A stretch of 64,000 bases of DNA. It comes from Oscillatoria acuminata PCC 6304. Lineage in GTDB: Bacteria > Cyanobacteriota > Cyanobacteriia > Cyanobacteriales > Laspinemataceae. Of the stretch, positions 26,253-36,600 are shown one piece after another. The position numbers were made by a program, and so were the translations under genes. The notes beneath the pieces were generated by a model. That model had not been told where the DNA came from. It did not search any database and saw nothing but the letters and a program-made list of their open reading frames with translations. The stretch is from NCBI RefSeq assembly GCF_000317105.1, contig NC_019693.1, forward strand, positions 7,358,501 to 7,422,500, written 5' to 3'. Position 1 is the stretch's first letter, and the number at the start of each line of letters is the position of its first letter.

Positions 26253-29060
26253 TTAAACCAGGATAAAATCATCAGGGTTAATCATGCTGGCATCGATACC
26301 GAGAAGGATTGCCAGGGATTCTCCGGTATCGGCGATCGCAATTTGCGTCTGACTGGCCTCACTGCCCGCAGAAATCAGAAGCTGCTCAAATTCTAAACCG
26401 TCCGTGAGTCCAATGCGATCGCTGCCACTTTCAAAATCTGCGATCGTATTGGTACCTTCCCCAGGGGCTAAAATAAAGGTATCTTCACCCGCACCCCCGA
26501 TCAGCCAGTCATTGCCCTCACCGCCTCGAATGATATTGGATTGGTCATCTCCCATCAGCGTATCATCATAAGCGGAACCAATGATATGCTGCACATCGGT
26601 CAGAGTCTCTTCGCCGCTGGGTAACATCCGGATCTGGGAATACCATTCATCCGCTAATTTATCATAGCCATTAGCGGTGAGGTGAATGCGATCGTCGTCA
26701 TAGTCTCCCCCGACAAACGGCAGATTAAATAGATCGACAAATCGGATATTGGGGTTACTATTTGCCCGGGGTGCCACCACCTCTTCTTCAACTTGTTCAC
26801 TAAACTGGGTGGTTCGTTGTTGCCGAGTTGCATTACTAGAGTTGGGAATAATTGAACTCACCAGCACTTGGGTATTTGGCATTGTTTCCACAATCCGATC
26901 CACGAGAATCCCCAAGTCTGTGAGGGCGGTTTCTACAGGTTTGTTCAGAATAATATCATTAGTACCCGCCATCAATAACACCGCATCGGGTTGAGCATAA
27001 TTTAATGCATCTTCGATGGTTGTGTAAAGGGGGGCTGTAGGCTGATTATACCCAGTAAAAGGATTGGTTGTATTGTCAATGAGGTGAGTAATAGTAAAGC
27101 CGCCCCGGCCTTCATGGTTTCTATCAATGCTTTGGGGTCCACTGTTTGCCTGACCCACAAAGTCAATATTAAACCCATTATCTTCCACTAATCTTTCCCA
27201 TAACCGGGTGCGATATCCTCCGATCGCCGCATTATTTGGAAAGCCTCGGGTATTGGAATCTCCTAAGGGCAAAATCTTAAACGGCACATCATCATCGGTG
27301 GTAAATAACCGGGTGACAACGCCTTCTGACAGGTCAGCAATAATCCCACTTGTCGCATCAGCATAACTAACGCTTATGCCCGGTTCACTGTCTTCCTCAC
27401 TACTATCATCCCCCCCATTTTCGTCGATAGGGTCATCCTCTATTTCTCCACTGGTATCATCTCCCTCTTCATCTTCAATGGGGGGAGTTTCATCCGGGTC
27501 TTCTATTTCAGGTGTAACATCCGGTTCTAAATCTAAGTCGTCCTCTTCATTCTCTTCATTGTCTTCTATTTCCGGCGTAACATCCGGTTCTAAATCTAAA
27601 TCATTCTCTTCATTCTCTTCATTCTCTTCATTCTCTTCATTCTCTTCATTGTCTTCTATTTCCGGCGTAACATCCGGTTCTAAATCTGAGGGTTCGTCTG
27701 CTTCCATTTCTTCCGTGGGGGAAGAAACATCCGGTGACAAATTTGAGGGTTCGTCTGCTTCCATTTCTTCCGTTGGGGAAGAAACATCCGGTGACAAATC
27801 TGAGGGTTCGTCTGCTGGGGTTGGGATAAAATTGTCATCTGGAAACAGGATATTGTCCGGTTGATCTGGTTCGGAGGGGGAGACAATAACGGGATCCGTG
27901 AGAGCAATGATTGCTCCTCCCGTTGGATTGCTTAAAATAATAGAAAAATTGTTTTGTAGATTAAGTAAATCATTTTCATAAACTGGAATGGTAACCGTTT
28001 TCTCGGTTTCTTCATCGGCAAACCTAACAATTACCGAAGGATTGCTATCCGGTTGTGAATCCGGTGTTGTGCCATTGCTCAAAGTCAGGGTGACGCTGAC
28101 TTCTCCATCCTGAGCATTCTGGCGAATCAGGGTAACTTCTCGAACTGGAGTTCCATCTTCTAGGACAAAAGAGCGAATCCCACTAAAGGAGATTGTCCCA
28201 TAAGAAAGCTGGGGTTCATCAATGGGATTAACTTCTGGTTCATTCGCAGAAGGTGACGGGATATCGGGGGTGGAATTGATGACTGGGGGAGTTAGATTGG
28301 GTAATAAGGGGATTGGGGGTGGAGTGTAAGGGGAAAAATCGCCCCGGGCGATCGCCTCGGGAGAGATATTTTTGACAATGGCTAAATACTCTTGAGTAAT
28401 TGTATCTTGAATGATCGTATCCCCGGCATTTTCCCCCGTTCCTGCGAAAATATTCAACTCCTCAAAGGTCAGTCCTCCCAGCAGTCCAATTAAGTCTTGA
28501 CCGGGGGTAAAATCCATAATCCAGTCTGCACCATCCAGGGTCGGTCCTCCGGTACTGAGAAATCCGGGAACATCGGAACGTCTGCCAATTTGAAAGCGAT
28601 TTTGTCCTTCACCTCCCCAGAGACTATCGCTTCCTAAGTCCCCAAATAAAACATCATTTCCGCCATTGCCATACAAGCGATCGTTATCTTTACCCCCATA
28701 CAGGGTATCGTCTCCATCACCGCCATAGAGGGTATCATCCCCTTGATTTCCAAAGATTAAATCATCTCCCGGACCCCCTACTAAAAAGTCCTGTCCTTCC
28801 CAATCTTCGACGAGCAAATGACCCGTTCCTCCAAAGAGGGTGTTATTTCCACTTCCCCCATAAATGGTATCGTTGCCGAGATCACCCATTAATAAATCGT
28901 TTTCGGGTCCTCCCACGAGCAAATCGTCCCCTGAGTTACCGGCGATCGCATCTTCGGTTTCCACGCTGATTCGGGTATTATCCTCTAGCGATCGCAGGAT
29001 ATCTGCTTCAGAGAGTCCCGCTAGAATTTTAGAAATTGATGAGTTAATACTCTGTACCAT
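26253..29060 (-). CDS. large secreted RTX protein with SGNH/GDSL hydrolase domain
   Basis: This 935-aa, very acidic protein has five parts: RTX calcium repeats at about 40-165 (GGPGDDLIFGN, GGDGDDTLYGG); a Calx-beta-like domain at about 285-395 (YGTISFSGIRSFVLEDG); an acidic low-complexity linker at about 415-575; an SGNH hydrolase at about 595-810 (GDSN block I, GTND block III, DRIHLTANGY block V); and C-terminal RTX repeats ending DDFILV. No Sec signal is present; RTX proteins usually leave by a type I exporter using a C-terminal signal. The SGNH part is likely an esterase, perhaps removing acyl groups from polysaccharide, given the acyltransferase operon beside it. That link is inference. 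Confidence 0.9.
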   Translation of the reverse strand: MVQSINSSISKILAGLSEADILRSLEDNTRISVETEDAIAGNSGDDLLVGGPENDLLMGDLGNDTIYGGSGNNTLFGGTGHLLVEDWEGQDFLVGGPGDDLIFGNQGDDTLYGGDGDDTLYGGKDNDRLYGNGGNDVLFGDLGSDSLWGGEGQNRFQIGRRSDVPGFLSTGGPTLDGADWIMDFTPGQDLIGLLGGLTFEELNIFAGTGENAGDTIIQDTITQEYLAIVKNISPEAIARGDFSPYTPPPIPLLPNLTPPVINSTPDIPSPSANEPEVNPIDEPQLSYGTISFSGIRSFVLEDGTPVREVTLIRQNAQDGEVSVTLTLSNGTTPDSQPDSNPSVIVRFADEETEKTVTIPVYENDLLNLQNNFSIILSNPTGGAIIALTDPVIVSPSEPDQPDNILFPDDNFIPTPADEPSDLSPDVSSPTEEMEADEPSNLSPDVSSPTEEMEADEPSDLEPDVTPEIEDNEENEENEENEENEENDLDLEPDVTPEIEDNEENEEDDLDLEPDVTPEIEDPDETPPIEDEEGDDTSGEIEDDPIDENGGDDSSEEDSEPGISVSYADATSGIIADLSEGVVTRLFTTDDDVPFKILPLGDSNTRGFPNNAAIGGYRTRLWERLVEDNGFNIDFVGQANSGPQSIDRNHEGRGGFTITHLIDNTTNPFTGYNQPTAPLYTTIEDALNYAQPDAVLLMAGTNDIILNKPVETALTDLGILVDRIVETMPNTQVLVSSIIPNSSNATRQQRTTQFSEQVEEEVVAPRANSNPNIRFVDLFNLPFVGGDYDDDRIHLTANGYDKLADEWYSQIRMLPSGEETLTDVQHIIGSAYDDTLMGDDQSNIIRGGEGNDWLIGGAGEDTFILAPGEGTNTIADFESGSDRIGLTDGLEFEQLLISAGSEASQTQIAIADTGESLAILLGIDASMINPDDFILV
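27601..27816 (-). repeat. tandem repeats inside the RTX gene linker
   Basis: A 9-bp unit (TTCATTCTC, encoding Glu-Glu-Asn) repeats at about 27601-27650, and a 57-bp unit repeats at 27685-27741 and 27742-27798 with a partial third copy to 27816. They encode the acidic linker. Such in-frame units are prone to slippage, so linker length probably varies between strains. Confidence 0.85.
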
Positions 29061-29797
29061 CCTGATGTTCTCCTTGATATTTAATTGATATTTAAGAAGG
29101 TGGGCTCAACAAAAAAATTTAAAATTAAGTCAAAAAACCCTCAATCGGGGTAAAGTGTTTTTTTGAGAGGGGTCTAGGGAGGTTACTAAGCTCAATTGAA
29201 TTGAGTTAGATGGAAATTAAACTTCTTTCCGGATTACTCAGCCCTCTATGGTTTTACATTTAAACTCAGAGGGGGTGAGGCTGTATCTATCTATCGAAAG
29301 ATAGTATAAACAACCTTTAACCTCTGATCCCAAAAGTTCTAAGAAGTAGAATGGCTCTATCAAAAAAAAGAGTGCTATCACTCCCCCGATTTGACCTTTA
29401 AGTTTTAATTATATTTAGAGAAAATTTATATAAATTTTTGATAAAGTTGGAGACTAAATCTTTAAATTTTTGGTAAACCGAAGTGAAATCAGTCCCTGAT
29501 CAGGGAATAATATCTTGTTTTCGACAGGGTTTACAGCAAAGGCGGCAGTCCAAAATCAGGAAAGAGAGAGAGGAGGCCCGAGGAAGAAACAGAGAAATTC
29601 AGGGTGTAGGGGCGATCGCCAGCCCTGGAGATTCTCACAAAGTCTGTTATGACATCTATCTAAAGGAGTAAATTTTTAAACAAGTGAGGCGATCGCCCCT
29701 GGGGCACAAAAGAGAAAGCGTCACCCTCGGATATCGCCCCCCTGTTTTTGCGTCCATAATAGGGAGTCAAGATTGAAACAATCATAACATCCAGCCC
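29061..29797. other. intergenic, AT-rich, no convincing gene
   Basis: A 737-bp gap between two divergent genes. It holds two perfect palindromes: CTCAATTGAATTGAG at 29191-29205 and CCCTGATCAGGG at 29494-29505, either of which could be a regulator site. A 62-codon plus frame (29483-29671) lacks a ribosome binding site and a family look. The long AT-rich part before 29450 probably contains the RTX gene promoter. Confidence 0.45.
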
Positions 29798-30526
29798 ATG
29801 ATACCTATTGATGATAATCTCCCCAATCGTTATCCGCCCTTGGTCACCTACGGCCTGATCGGGTTAAATGTGGCCCTGTTTGTGATGGAACTCAAACTAG
29901 AGGCAACGGGCCAACTAGGGGCCTTTTTACAAAGCTGGGGGGTCGTCAGCGATCGCATGACTTCCGTTGTCACTGATGCAATTCGCAATCCCAGTCCTGC
30001 CGCCTGGGTTGCTTTAATTGTCATGTCTGCCGGTCCCTTACTATTCTCGATGTTTCTCCACAGCAGTTTTAGCCAAATTTTGGGCAATATGTTGTTCTTG
30101 TGGGTGTTTGGCAAGCGGATTGAAGAGATTCTCGGACATGGCCGGTTTTTACTGTTTTACCTAGTCTGTGGCATCCTCACCGCGATCGCCCAGGTGGCGA
30201 TCGCCCCAAATTTAGCCGTCCCTATTGTCGGGGCCAATGGCGCAGTTTCTGCCATTTTAGGCGCTTATTTGCTGAACTTTCCTAAAGCTAAAATCGAAAC
30301 CCTCTTACCTTTACTCATCCTATTTATTCCCATTGAAGTTCCCGCCTTGTTTTATCTGATGTGGTGGTTTATTCAACAGGCATTTTATGGCATTGGTCAA
30401 CTCACGGTCCTGAGAATGGTCAACCCCACCAGCTTGGGCTATTGGGCGAATGGAGTTGGATTATTCATTGGGGCAGGATTAGTTTCTCTGTTGGTTAAAT
30501 ATAAACCCAAAACCGCTATTTATTAA
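29798..30526 (+). CDS. rhomboid-family membrane protein lacking catalytic residues
   Basis: This 242-aa protein has six or seven hydrophobic spans and rhomboid landmarks: PLVTYGLIGLNVALFVME, FLHSSFSQILGNMLFLWVFG (the L1/HxxxN region), and GANGAVSAILGAYL where active rhomboids have GASGA. The nucleophile Ser is Asn147. The later AH-GG site reads WANGVG, putting Asn218 in place of the catalytic His. Both members of the Ser-His dyad are therefore gone while the fold is kept. Such pseudo-rhomboids bind rather than cut membrane proteins in other organisms; that role here is inference. The gene stands alone. Confidence 0.85.
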   Translation: MIPIDDNLPNRYPPLVTYGLIGLNVALFVMELKLEATGQLGAFLQSWGVVSDRMTSVVTDAIRNPSPAAWVALIVMSAGPLLFSMFLHSSFSQILGNMLFLWVFGKRIEEILGHGRFLLFYLVCGILTAIAQVAIAPNLAVPIVGANGAVSAILGAYLLNFPKAKIETLLPLLILFIPIEVPALFYLMWWFIQQAFYGIGQLTVLRMVNPTSLGYWANGVGLFIGAGLVSLLVKYKPKTAIY

Positions 30527-30559
30527 GGAAAAAATTGGCTAACTTCCCCGATAATGCGG

Positions 30560-30684
30560 TAATACCAAATCCGGTTGTCTCAAGTCGATTTTCTCTTGAG
30601 CCCGCGCAGGCGGGCTTCGTCTGTGTAGCCCCACCCTTCAGGGTGTGGGTTTTTATAGACCTTTGAAAATCGGATTCCGTATAA
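30560..30684. mobile_element. MITE-like repeat, AGCCCGCGCAGGCGGGCTT family
   Basis: This copy shows the full element: an end like TAATACCAAATCCGGTT, the palindrome GCCCGCGCAGGCGGGC, a second hairpin CCCACCCTTCAGGGTGTGGG, and an inverted end like TTATACGGAATCCGATT. About ten related copies lie in the window (near 23003, 45056, 48884, 55608, 55700, 61213, 61292, 61492, 61638). Confidence 0.75.
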
Positions 30685-30732
30685 CAACAAGGAGGATGGG
30701 CAATCCCTATCCTCCTTTAAATATAAAACCGT

Positions 30733-31026
30733 TTAAAAATTGGAGACTTTATGGTTTTTTAAAGCTGGCTGATTAAAAGGTTTCATCTTAAGATTTAACC
30801 GGAAATCTGGGCAACCTTTCGCATCTGGACCCTGGGGATGTACGGCACAGAGTAAGTGTGGATCCCCAGAGTAAAAGTGACAACGATCGCACTCCTCAAG
30901 TTGTTCTGACAAATCCCCTTGTTGGAATTGCCAAAACTTACCCCGATAAGTCCCGGAAATTTCCCCCGCTGGTGTTTTCACGGGAGGAGTTAAATCATAG
31001 CTGACACCACGATAATAAAGTTTCAT
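30733..31026 (-). CDS. DUF4278-like protein with a Cys-rich tail
   Basis: The ATG at 31026 (97 aa) follows GGTGAG at the right spacing; the upstream Met at 31035 is less likely. It begins MKLYYRGVSYDLTPP, the hallmark of the cyanobacterial DUF4278 family. The C-terminal half has four cysteines in CDRCHFYSG...LLCAVHPQGPDAKGCPDF, a possible metal site. The function is unknown. Confidence 0.78.
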   Translation of the reverse strand: MKLYYRGVSYDLTPPVKTPAGEISGTYRGKFWQFQQGDLSEQLEECDRCHFYSGDPHLLCAVHPQGPDAKGCPDFRLNLKMKPFNQPALKNHKVSNF

Positions 31027-31327
31027 TAATCTCACCTGTTAGCGATCGAGCATTTCATGAATTCCTCGGCAAAAAAGGTTTCTCCCCAACTCTACCCAAT
31101 GGTAGATGTCAAAAAATTGAAATTGAGGTAGACTGCCTAAATCCGCAACTCATTTCTTCACCTACTTGATCCTGACATCAGGAAAGCGGCGATCGCACCG
31201 ATCCTCAGTATGAGTTCCAGTCAACTTTTTGGAAAACTTGTCACCGAATCCCCGAATTTTTGAGCATCCGGGGTGCGATCGCGCCAGAAGTCAGTGCATG
31301 ATTAACCCTCGAATCAGCAACTCTCCC

Positions 31328-32149
31328 TCAAAATAGCACCGTCATTAAATTTCGCCGATAAACCTTTGTTAGAGGATGGTCATTTCCCAGTAAGTCAAAA
31401 ATAGACAGCATCGCCTTTCTCCCGCCATCCTTTTTATAACTGCGATCGCTTTCCACAATCTTTAGAAAAAGTTGCAACGCCTCCTCATAGTTCCCCGCCA
31501 CCGCCAAACAAGATGCCTGAGAAAACCTCCGATCCAATTCACCCTCTCCGGAAGGATGATTGCATTCCATCTTAAATTGAAGTAACGCCTTCACTGCTTG
31601 CGCTTCAGCAAAAAATTCCGGTTCATCTGCTTGAATGACCGCTAAAAGTTCCTCAACTTTTGCCACCTCATCCTCACTGATATAAAACTTGGCCGCTTCT
31701 AATCGCAACCGTCTATTTTCTGGATATTTTGTTAACAGGGAGGCAAACATCGCCTCAGCTTCAGTAGGATTTTCCCCTAAAAGTGCCTGACGAATTGCCT
31801 CCAAACCTTGGTCTAAACCCGACTCAATATTACAATTTGCCAAAAATTCTCGCAATTGTGGTTCCGGGAGCACCCCCACAAACCCATCCAACACTTCCCC
31901 ATTCCGAATAATTTTCACATCCGGAACCCCTTCAACCCGAAATGCTTGTGCTAGATATTGATTTTCATCAATATTCACCTTCGCCACTACACAATCATAT
32001 TCGAGGGCGACCTTTTCCAACATCGGCTTTAACATCTGACAAGGACCACACCAAACCGCATAAAAGTCCACGATCGCCGGAACTTCGTAAGACTTTTCTA
32101 AGACTTCTTGCTCAAAGTTGTGGTCATAGACCTCAATCGAATATCCCAT
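31328..32149 (-). CDS. thioredoxin-TPR protein (YbbN/CnoX-like)
   Basis: From the ATG at 32149 (273 aa) the protein has a thioredoxin domain at 1-110 with the active site WCGPC (Cys34, Cys37), then a helical TPR-like region at 120-270 (EAMFASLLTKYPENRRLRLEAAKF, SYKKDGGRKAMLSIFDLLG). This is the YbbN/CnoX layout, a redox co-chaperone that protects proteins under oxidative stress. Unlike E. coli YbbN, both active-site cysteines are kept, so thiol exchange is likely. Upstream residues from 32236 look like non-coding read-through. Confidence 0.9.
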   Translation of the reverse strand: MGYSIEVYDHNFEQEVLEKSYEVPAIVDFYAVWCGPCQMLKPMLEKVALEYDCVVAKVNIDENQYLAQAFRVEGVPDVKIIRNGEVLDGFVGVLPEPQLREFLANCNIESGLDQGLEAIRQALLGENPTEAEAMFASLLTKYPENRRLRLEAAKFYISEDEVAKVEELLAVIQADEPEFFAEAQAVKALLQFKMECNHPSGEGELDRRFSQASCLAVAGNYEEALQLFLKIVESDRSYKKDGGRKAMLSIFDLLGNDHPLTKVYRRNLMTVLF

Positions 32150-32260
32150 TGTTTCTGCTATGTTGCTAAACTGCCAATTTTCCCATTGTAGTGAAACCGG
32201 GGAAAGCAGGAAAGCCACTCGCCATCCTAGGCGCAAGCCTTAACCTTGAGCAAAACAAAA

Positions 32261-32332
32261 AGCGGGCGATGGGACTCGAACCCACGACGTCCAGCTTGGG
32301 AAGCTGACATTCTACCACTGAATTACACCCGC
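32261..32332 (-). tRNA. tRNA-Gly (anticodon CCC)
   Basis: The 72-nt minus-strand sequence folds as a tRNA: acceptor GCGGGTG/CGCCCGC, D stem ATTC/GAAT, anticodon stem TCAGC/GCTGG with loop TTCCCAA (anticodon CCC, reading GGG), and T stem GTGGG/CCCAT with loop TTCGAGT. The 3' CCA is not encoded. Confidence 0.95.
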
Positions 32333-32478
32333 ATCCAGTCTTCGTTACAATCTGTTGCCCTTCGGCACTTTACTGATAACGATTAGACTAGAGAACTATT
32401 ATATACCCCTTGCCCCCAGGTTTGTCAAGAGGTCAGTTAAATTTTTCTTCCCCGCCAGGACTTACGCATAAATCCCTA

Positions 32479-32636
32479 AGGGGATTGCAAAATATAAATC
32501 ATCCCCGTTCATATGTGTAGGGGCGCAATGCGCAGGCCCCAAGGGCGCAAGCATTGCGCCCCTACAATGACGAGGGTACTCCGTTGATCTATCACTACGA
32601 ACGAACGTTTTGGAGATTTTATTTTTTGGAGTTCCC
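32479..32636. mobile_element. MITE-like repeat family 2, copy A
   Basis: The element runs from AGGGGATTGCAAAATATAAA to an inverted, AT-rich end (TTTTATTTTTTGGAGTTCCC). Inside, GTAGGGGCGCAATGCG pairs with the related arm GCATTGCGCCCCTAC, followed by ACTCCGTTGATC and ACGAACGAACG. Copies also lie at 32673-32842 and 48681-48854. Confidence 0.7.
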
Positions 32637-32651
32637 TGATGCTGTAGGATT

Positions 32652-33001
32652 GGGAGCATCTCAATTTTGCCTAAGGGAGTGCAAAATATAAATCATCCCC
32701 GTTCATATGTGTAGGGGCGCAATGCGCAGGCCCCTGGGGCGCAAGCATTGCGCCCCTACATTTACGGGGCTACTCCGTTGATCCATCACTACGAACGAAC
32801 GTTAACGAACGTTTTGGAGATTTTATTTTTTGGAGTTCCCCTAAAAACCAGTCTGACCTCTCCCCAGCCCTCTCTATAGAGGAGAGGCAGAATAAAGAAA
32901 TTATTTGATTGCTGTAGGGTGCAATAAATCTCTTTCTCCCCCTTCCCTCTTAGGGAAGGGGGCTGGGGGGTTAGGTCTCTTTTCAAAATCGAGATACTCC
33001 C
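32652..33001. mobile_element. composite element: family 3 ends around family 2 copy B
   Basis: The left end GGGAGCATCTCAATTTTGC (32652-32670) and the right end (reverse of ~32984-33000, GAGATACTCCC) match the terminal repeats of the 13767-13876 element, and 32938-33001 is a close reverse match of its left half. A complete family-2 copy lies inside at 32673-32842. The simplest reading is insertion of one MITE into another. Confidence 0.6.
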
Positions 33002-33651
33002 GTAGGGTTGATTCGCCAATCAACCCTACATTTAGGGTTTAATCTTAACTAACTCATGCCAAAGTCAAAACAAACCGCATATTTGCTTCAAAACTTAAGA
33101 TAATAAGCATAGAAAATGCTACGTTTTGTACTTATTATCTTCCCAGCTATCAGAGTAAAAAACTCCTAAATTCCTTCAGGGTAAATGCAGTTTTAGGCAG
33201 CACCAAATATCACCGATGTTTATTTTTTATCCAGGTCTTTACACTCTTGCTAATTATTCACCGATGAAAACGTAAAATAGGGCAAAATCCCGCGAGGGGA
33301 AGTCCACCGGAACTGTCATCCCTCCCCAGATTCCTTTACCTGTCACCGATCGCCCCAGGGTGTTCATAAAAACAGCCGCTCGTCCTCAAGCCGCTATTTC
33401 CTTCGGCTAGTCAGCAGTTAAACACCCAAATTTATAGATAGAAAAAATCAACACCCATCGCCCCCATTGCCCCCATCCTCCCCATCCTCACCCATCGCCC
33501 CTGAAATTTTAAAAAATTATCCTTTTTTTAAGTCAATCCTTCCTTTGGTAGAGGAAAAATTCCCTAAAAAAATGTAAACCAAAGATTATCAGGGAAACGA
33601 TGATTAGGAAATGAGCGAATCTCAACCCCCAAACAACCAGGACCTCTGTAA
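33002..33651. other. intergenic, no gene seen
   Basis: A 650-bp AT-rich stretch between the composite repeat and the hybrid kinase. It holds simple CCCCCAT-type runs near 33455-33500 but no open frame with coding features. The kinase promoter should lie in the last part. Confidence 0.45.
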
Positions 33652-36600
33652 ATGATGGAACAGCAGCCAGCCAAGCGGAAGATAAGGAGAGAACAATTTG
33701 GATGGACAGATATCGCTGATCTGGACGGCCTCAACAAGGTTCGGGACTGGTCCAGCACAGCCCTGGGTGCAATGGAAACTTGGCATCCCAGTTGGCGAAC
33801 AGCGGTGAGTTTGGGTCTAGCTTCCCAATTTCCGACCCTACTTTGGTGGGGTCCAGAACTGGTGCTGATCTATAACGAGGCGGCCCGGGGGTGGGTGGGG
33901 GACCCGAATCATCCCGATTTCCTCGGTCAACCGGGACGAGAGGTCCTCAACCAGGAAAGCTGGGACATCCTCTGTCCAATGTTAGAACAAGTGTTCAGCC
34001 TTGGAGAGGGCACAAGAGCAGAGAATTGCCGGTTGGTGTTCGATCGCCCGGGGTCGGAGGTGGTGGGGTGGTTCAATCTGTCTCACAGTCCGATATACAC
34101 TGAAGACAATCAAGTGTGTGGGGTTTTGACGACAGCGATCGCCCTGCCTACCCCCCAGGAGGAAAAAATCCTGGACTCCTTAGCGGTTCGCGAGGGGGAG
34201 TCTGCACCGTCTGCCCGGATCTTGCTGGTGGATGATAACTCGGTCCGCCGGGATTATGTCGAGTCCCAACTGGTCCGTTGGGGATATCAAGTCAAAACCG
34301 TAGGCGATCGCACAACTGCCCTGGATGCCGCCCAGGATTTCTCCCCCTCCGCGATTCTCACCGATGCGATCGCCCCAGAAATCGAGGATTTAGAGTGGGT
34401 ACAGCAATTAAAGGCGAGGGTGAATGGAAAAGATATCCCTGTGATTCGGGTTCCCCTGCCGGCGATGGAAGGGGAATCTACGGAGTTGACGGCAGAAACC
34501 GACTGGGGGCCAGAGTTTCTCCACCCCTCAGCATCTATCCATGAATTGCTGAATCGGGTCAGCACTCACTTAGAAATCGCTGAACTTAGTCAAGACCCCG
34601 AACTCCGGGAACAGCCTCGACGCAATCCGCCAGCGCCTAAAGAGGAAACCCTGACCCTTCTGGAAAGCATCACCGATGGGTTTGCTTGTTTTGACCGCCA
34701 GGGGCGCTATACTTATATTAATGCAGCCGGGGCGACACTGCTCAACCAGCGGGCTGAAAATCTGGTGGGACAGTATTTGTGGGATGTTTTTCCCGAAAGC
34801 GTCGGGAGTTCTTTTTATCGGGGGTATCATCGAGCCTTGTCCGAGGGAAGAACAATCGGACTCGAAGCAGATTATCCCCCGTTACAAAAACGATTTGAAG
34901 TGCGGTTTTATCCCTACGGAGAAGGGCTTTGTGCTTATTTTCGAGAACAGAGGGAGGGAGCAGAATCAGCAACCCTAGAACTTCACCAAGAACGGGATGT
35001 TTTAGCGGCAGTGGTGAATGCGATTCCCAATTTAGTTGTGATTCTCGATCGCCAAGGTCGGATTGTGGGTTTTAACCAAGCCTGCGAAACCATGACGGGT
35101 TATTGCTTTGCGGAAATGCAGGGGCTGTATATTTGGGATCGGTTGCTAGTTCCCGAGGAAATCGAGTCCGTCAAAAGAGTGTTTGAAAACCTGCGTTCGA
35201 CAGCGATGCCGAATGAGTATGTCAATGCTTGGTTAACAAAAGAGGGTTCCCGACGAGCGATCGCCTGGTCGAATACGGTCTTGTGCGATGCCCAAGGGGA
35301 GATGGAGTATATCATCGCCACCGGCATTGATATCAGCGATCGCTACGCTGCGGAAGCCGCCTTGCGCCAATCTACAGAACGCTTTCAAATTGCAGCGGAA
35401 AACACCAGCGATTTGATCTATGAATGGGAGATTGCCACGGGACGAGTGGAATGGTTTGGGAATATTGATGAACAACTCGGATATGAGGCGGGCTCATTTG
35501 TCCGCACTCGCCAAACTTGGCTCGACTGCCTCCATCCGAGCGATCGCGAACGAGTCGAAAATGCCATAGACCGGCATTTACAGACCCGAGAACCTTTTGA
35601 TGAAGAGTACCAAATCCAAAGGGCGGATGGGATTTATCTTTATTGGAGCGATCGAGGAACGGCCCTGTGGAATGAGCAGGGACAAGCCTATAAATGGATC
35701 GGGGCCACAACTGATATCACCTTGCGTCAATGGGCGCAGACCGAAATTATCAAGCTGAATCGCACCTTGAAGCGCCGGGTTAAAGAGTTACAAACCCTCC
35801 TCAAGTTTATCCCGATTGGGATTGCCATTTCCGAAGATCCGCACTGTGAACAGATCCGGTTTAATTCGGTTTTGGCTCACACTTTGGGGATTTCCTCGCC
35901 AGTTCTACCCCATTTTAATCCTCTACCTGAAGCAACAGCAGATGGATTTAAGCTCTACCACAATGGCCAAGAACTTGCTCCCGAAGAGTTTCCCATGCGC
36001 TATGCTGCCACACATCAGGTCGAAGTGCTAGAGTTTGAAGTCGATGCTATCCATGAAGATGGGAGAGTGATCGAGTTCCTAACTTATGCCGCCCCGATCC
36101 TGGATGAAGAGGGGCAAACCCGAGGAACTGTGGGAGCTTTTGTGGATATTACCCACCGGAAACAGATCGAAGAAGCCCTCCGCAACAGCGAAGAATTGTA
36201 TCGATCGCTGGCAGAAGCTCTCCCCCAAATGATATTTTTATGTACCTGTCAGGGAAAACTGGAATATTGCAATCCCAGTGGGTTGAATTATATGGGGCTG
36301 AGTTTAGAACAAATTCTAGAGCAATCAACCCTAGAGTTGATTCATCCGAGCGATCGCGCAGAAGCTCTCGCCCAGTGGCGCAACACGATCGCCACGGAAA
36401 CCAGCTACGAAATAGAGGTGCGCTTGCAAAGGTGGGACGGACTCTACCGTTGGCACACGCTCCGCTTGAATCCGATTACCGGAGTGGGCGATCGCCTCCT
36501 CAAGTGGTTAGGAACGGCCACCGATATTGATGATCGCAAGCGATCGCAACAGCAAGAGCGGTTTTTAGCCACGGCAAGCAGCGTTCTAGCCAATTCCCTG

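Noticed and set aside
27376-27864. Ser-rich protein on the plus strand
   Set aside because: It is the antisense of the acidic Glu/Asp/Ser linker of the RTX gene.
29483-29671. 62-codon plus-strand gene
   Set aside because: No ribosome site; basic low-complexity product; no family recognised.
32479-33001. CRISPR array
   Set aside because: Repeats are long, palindromic, of different families and unevenly spaced; no short direct repeats with unique spacers and no cas genes.
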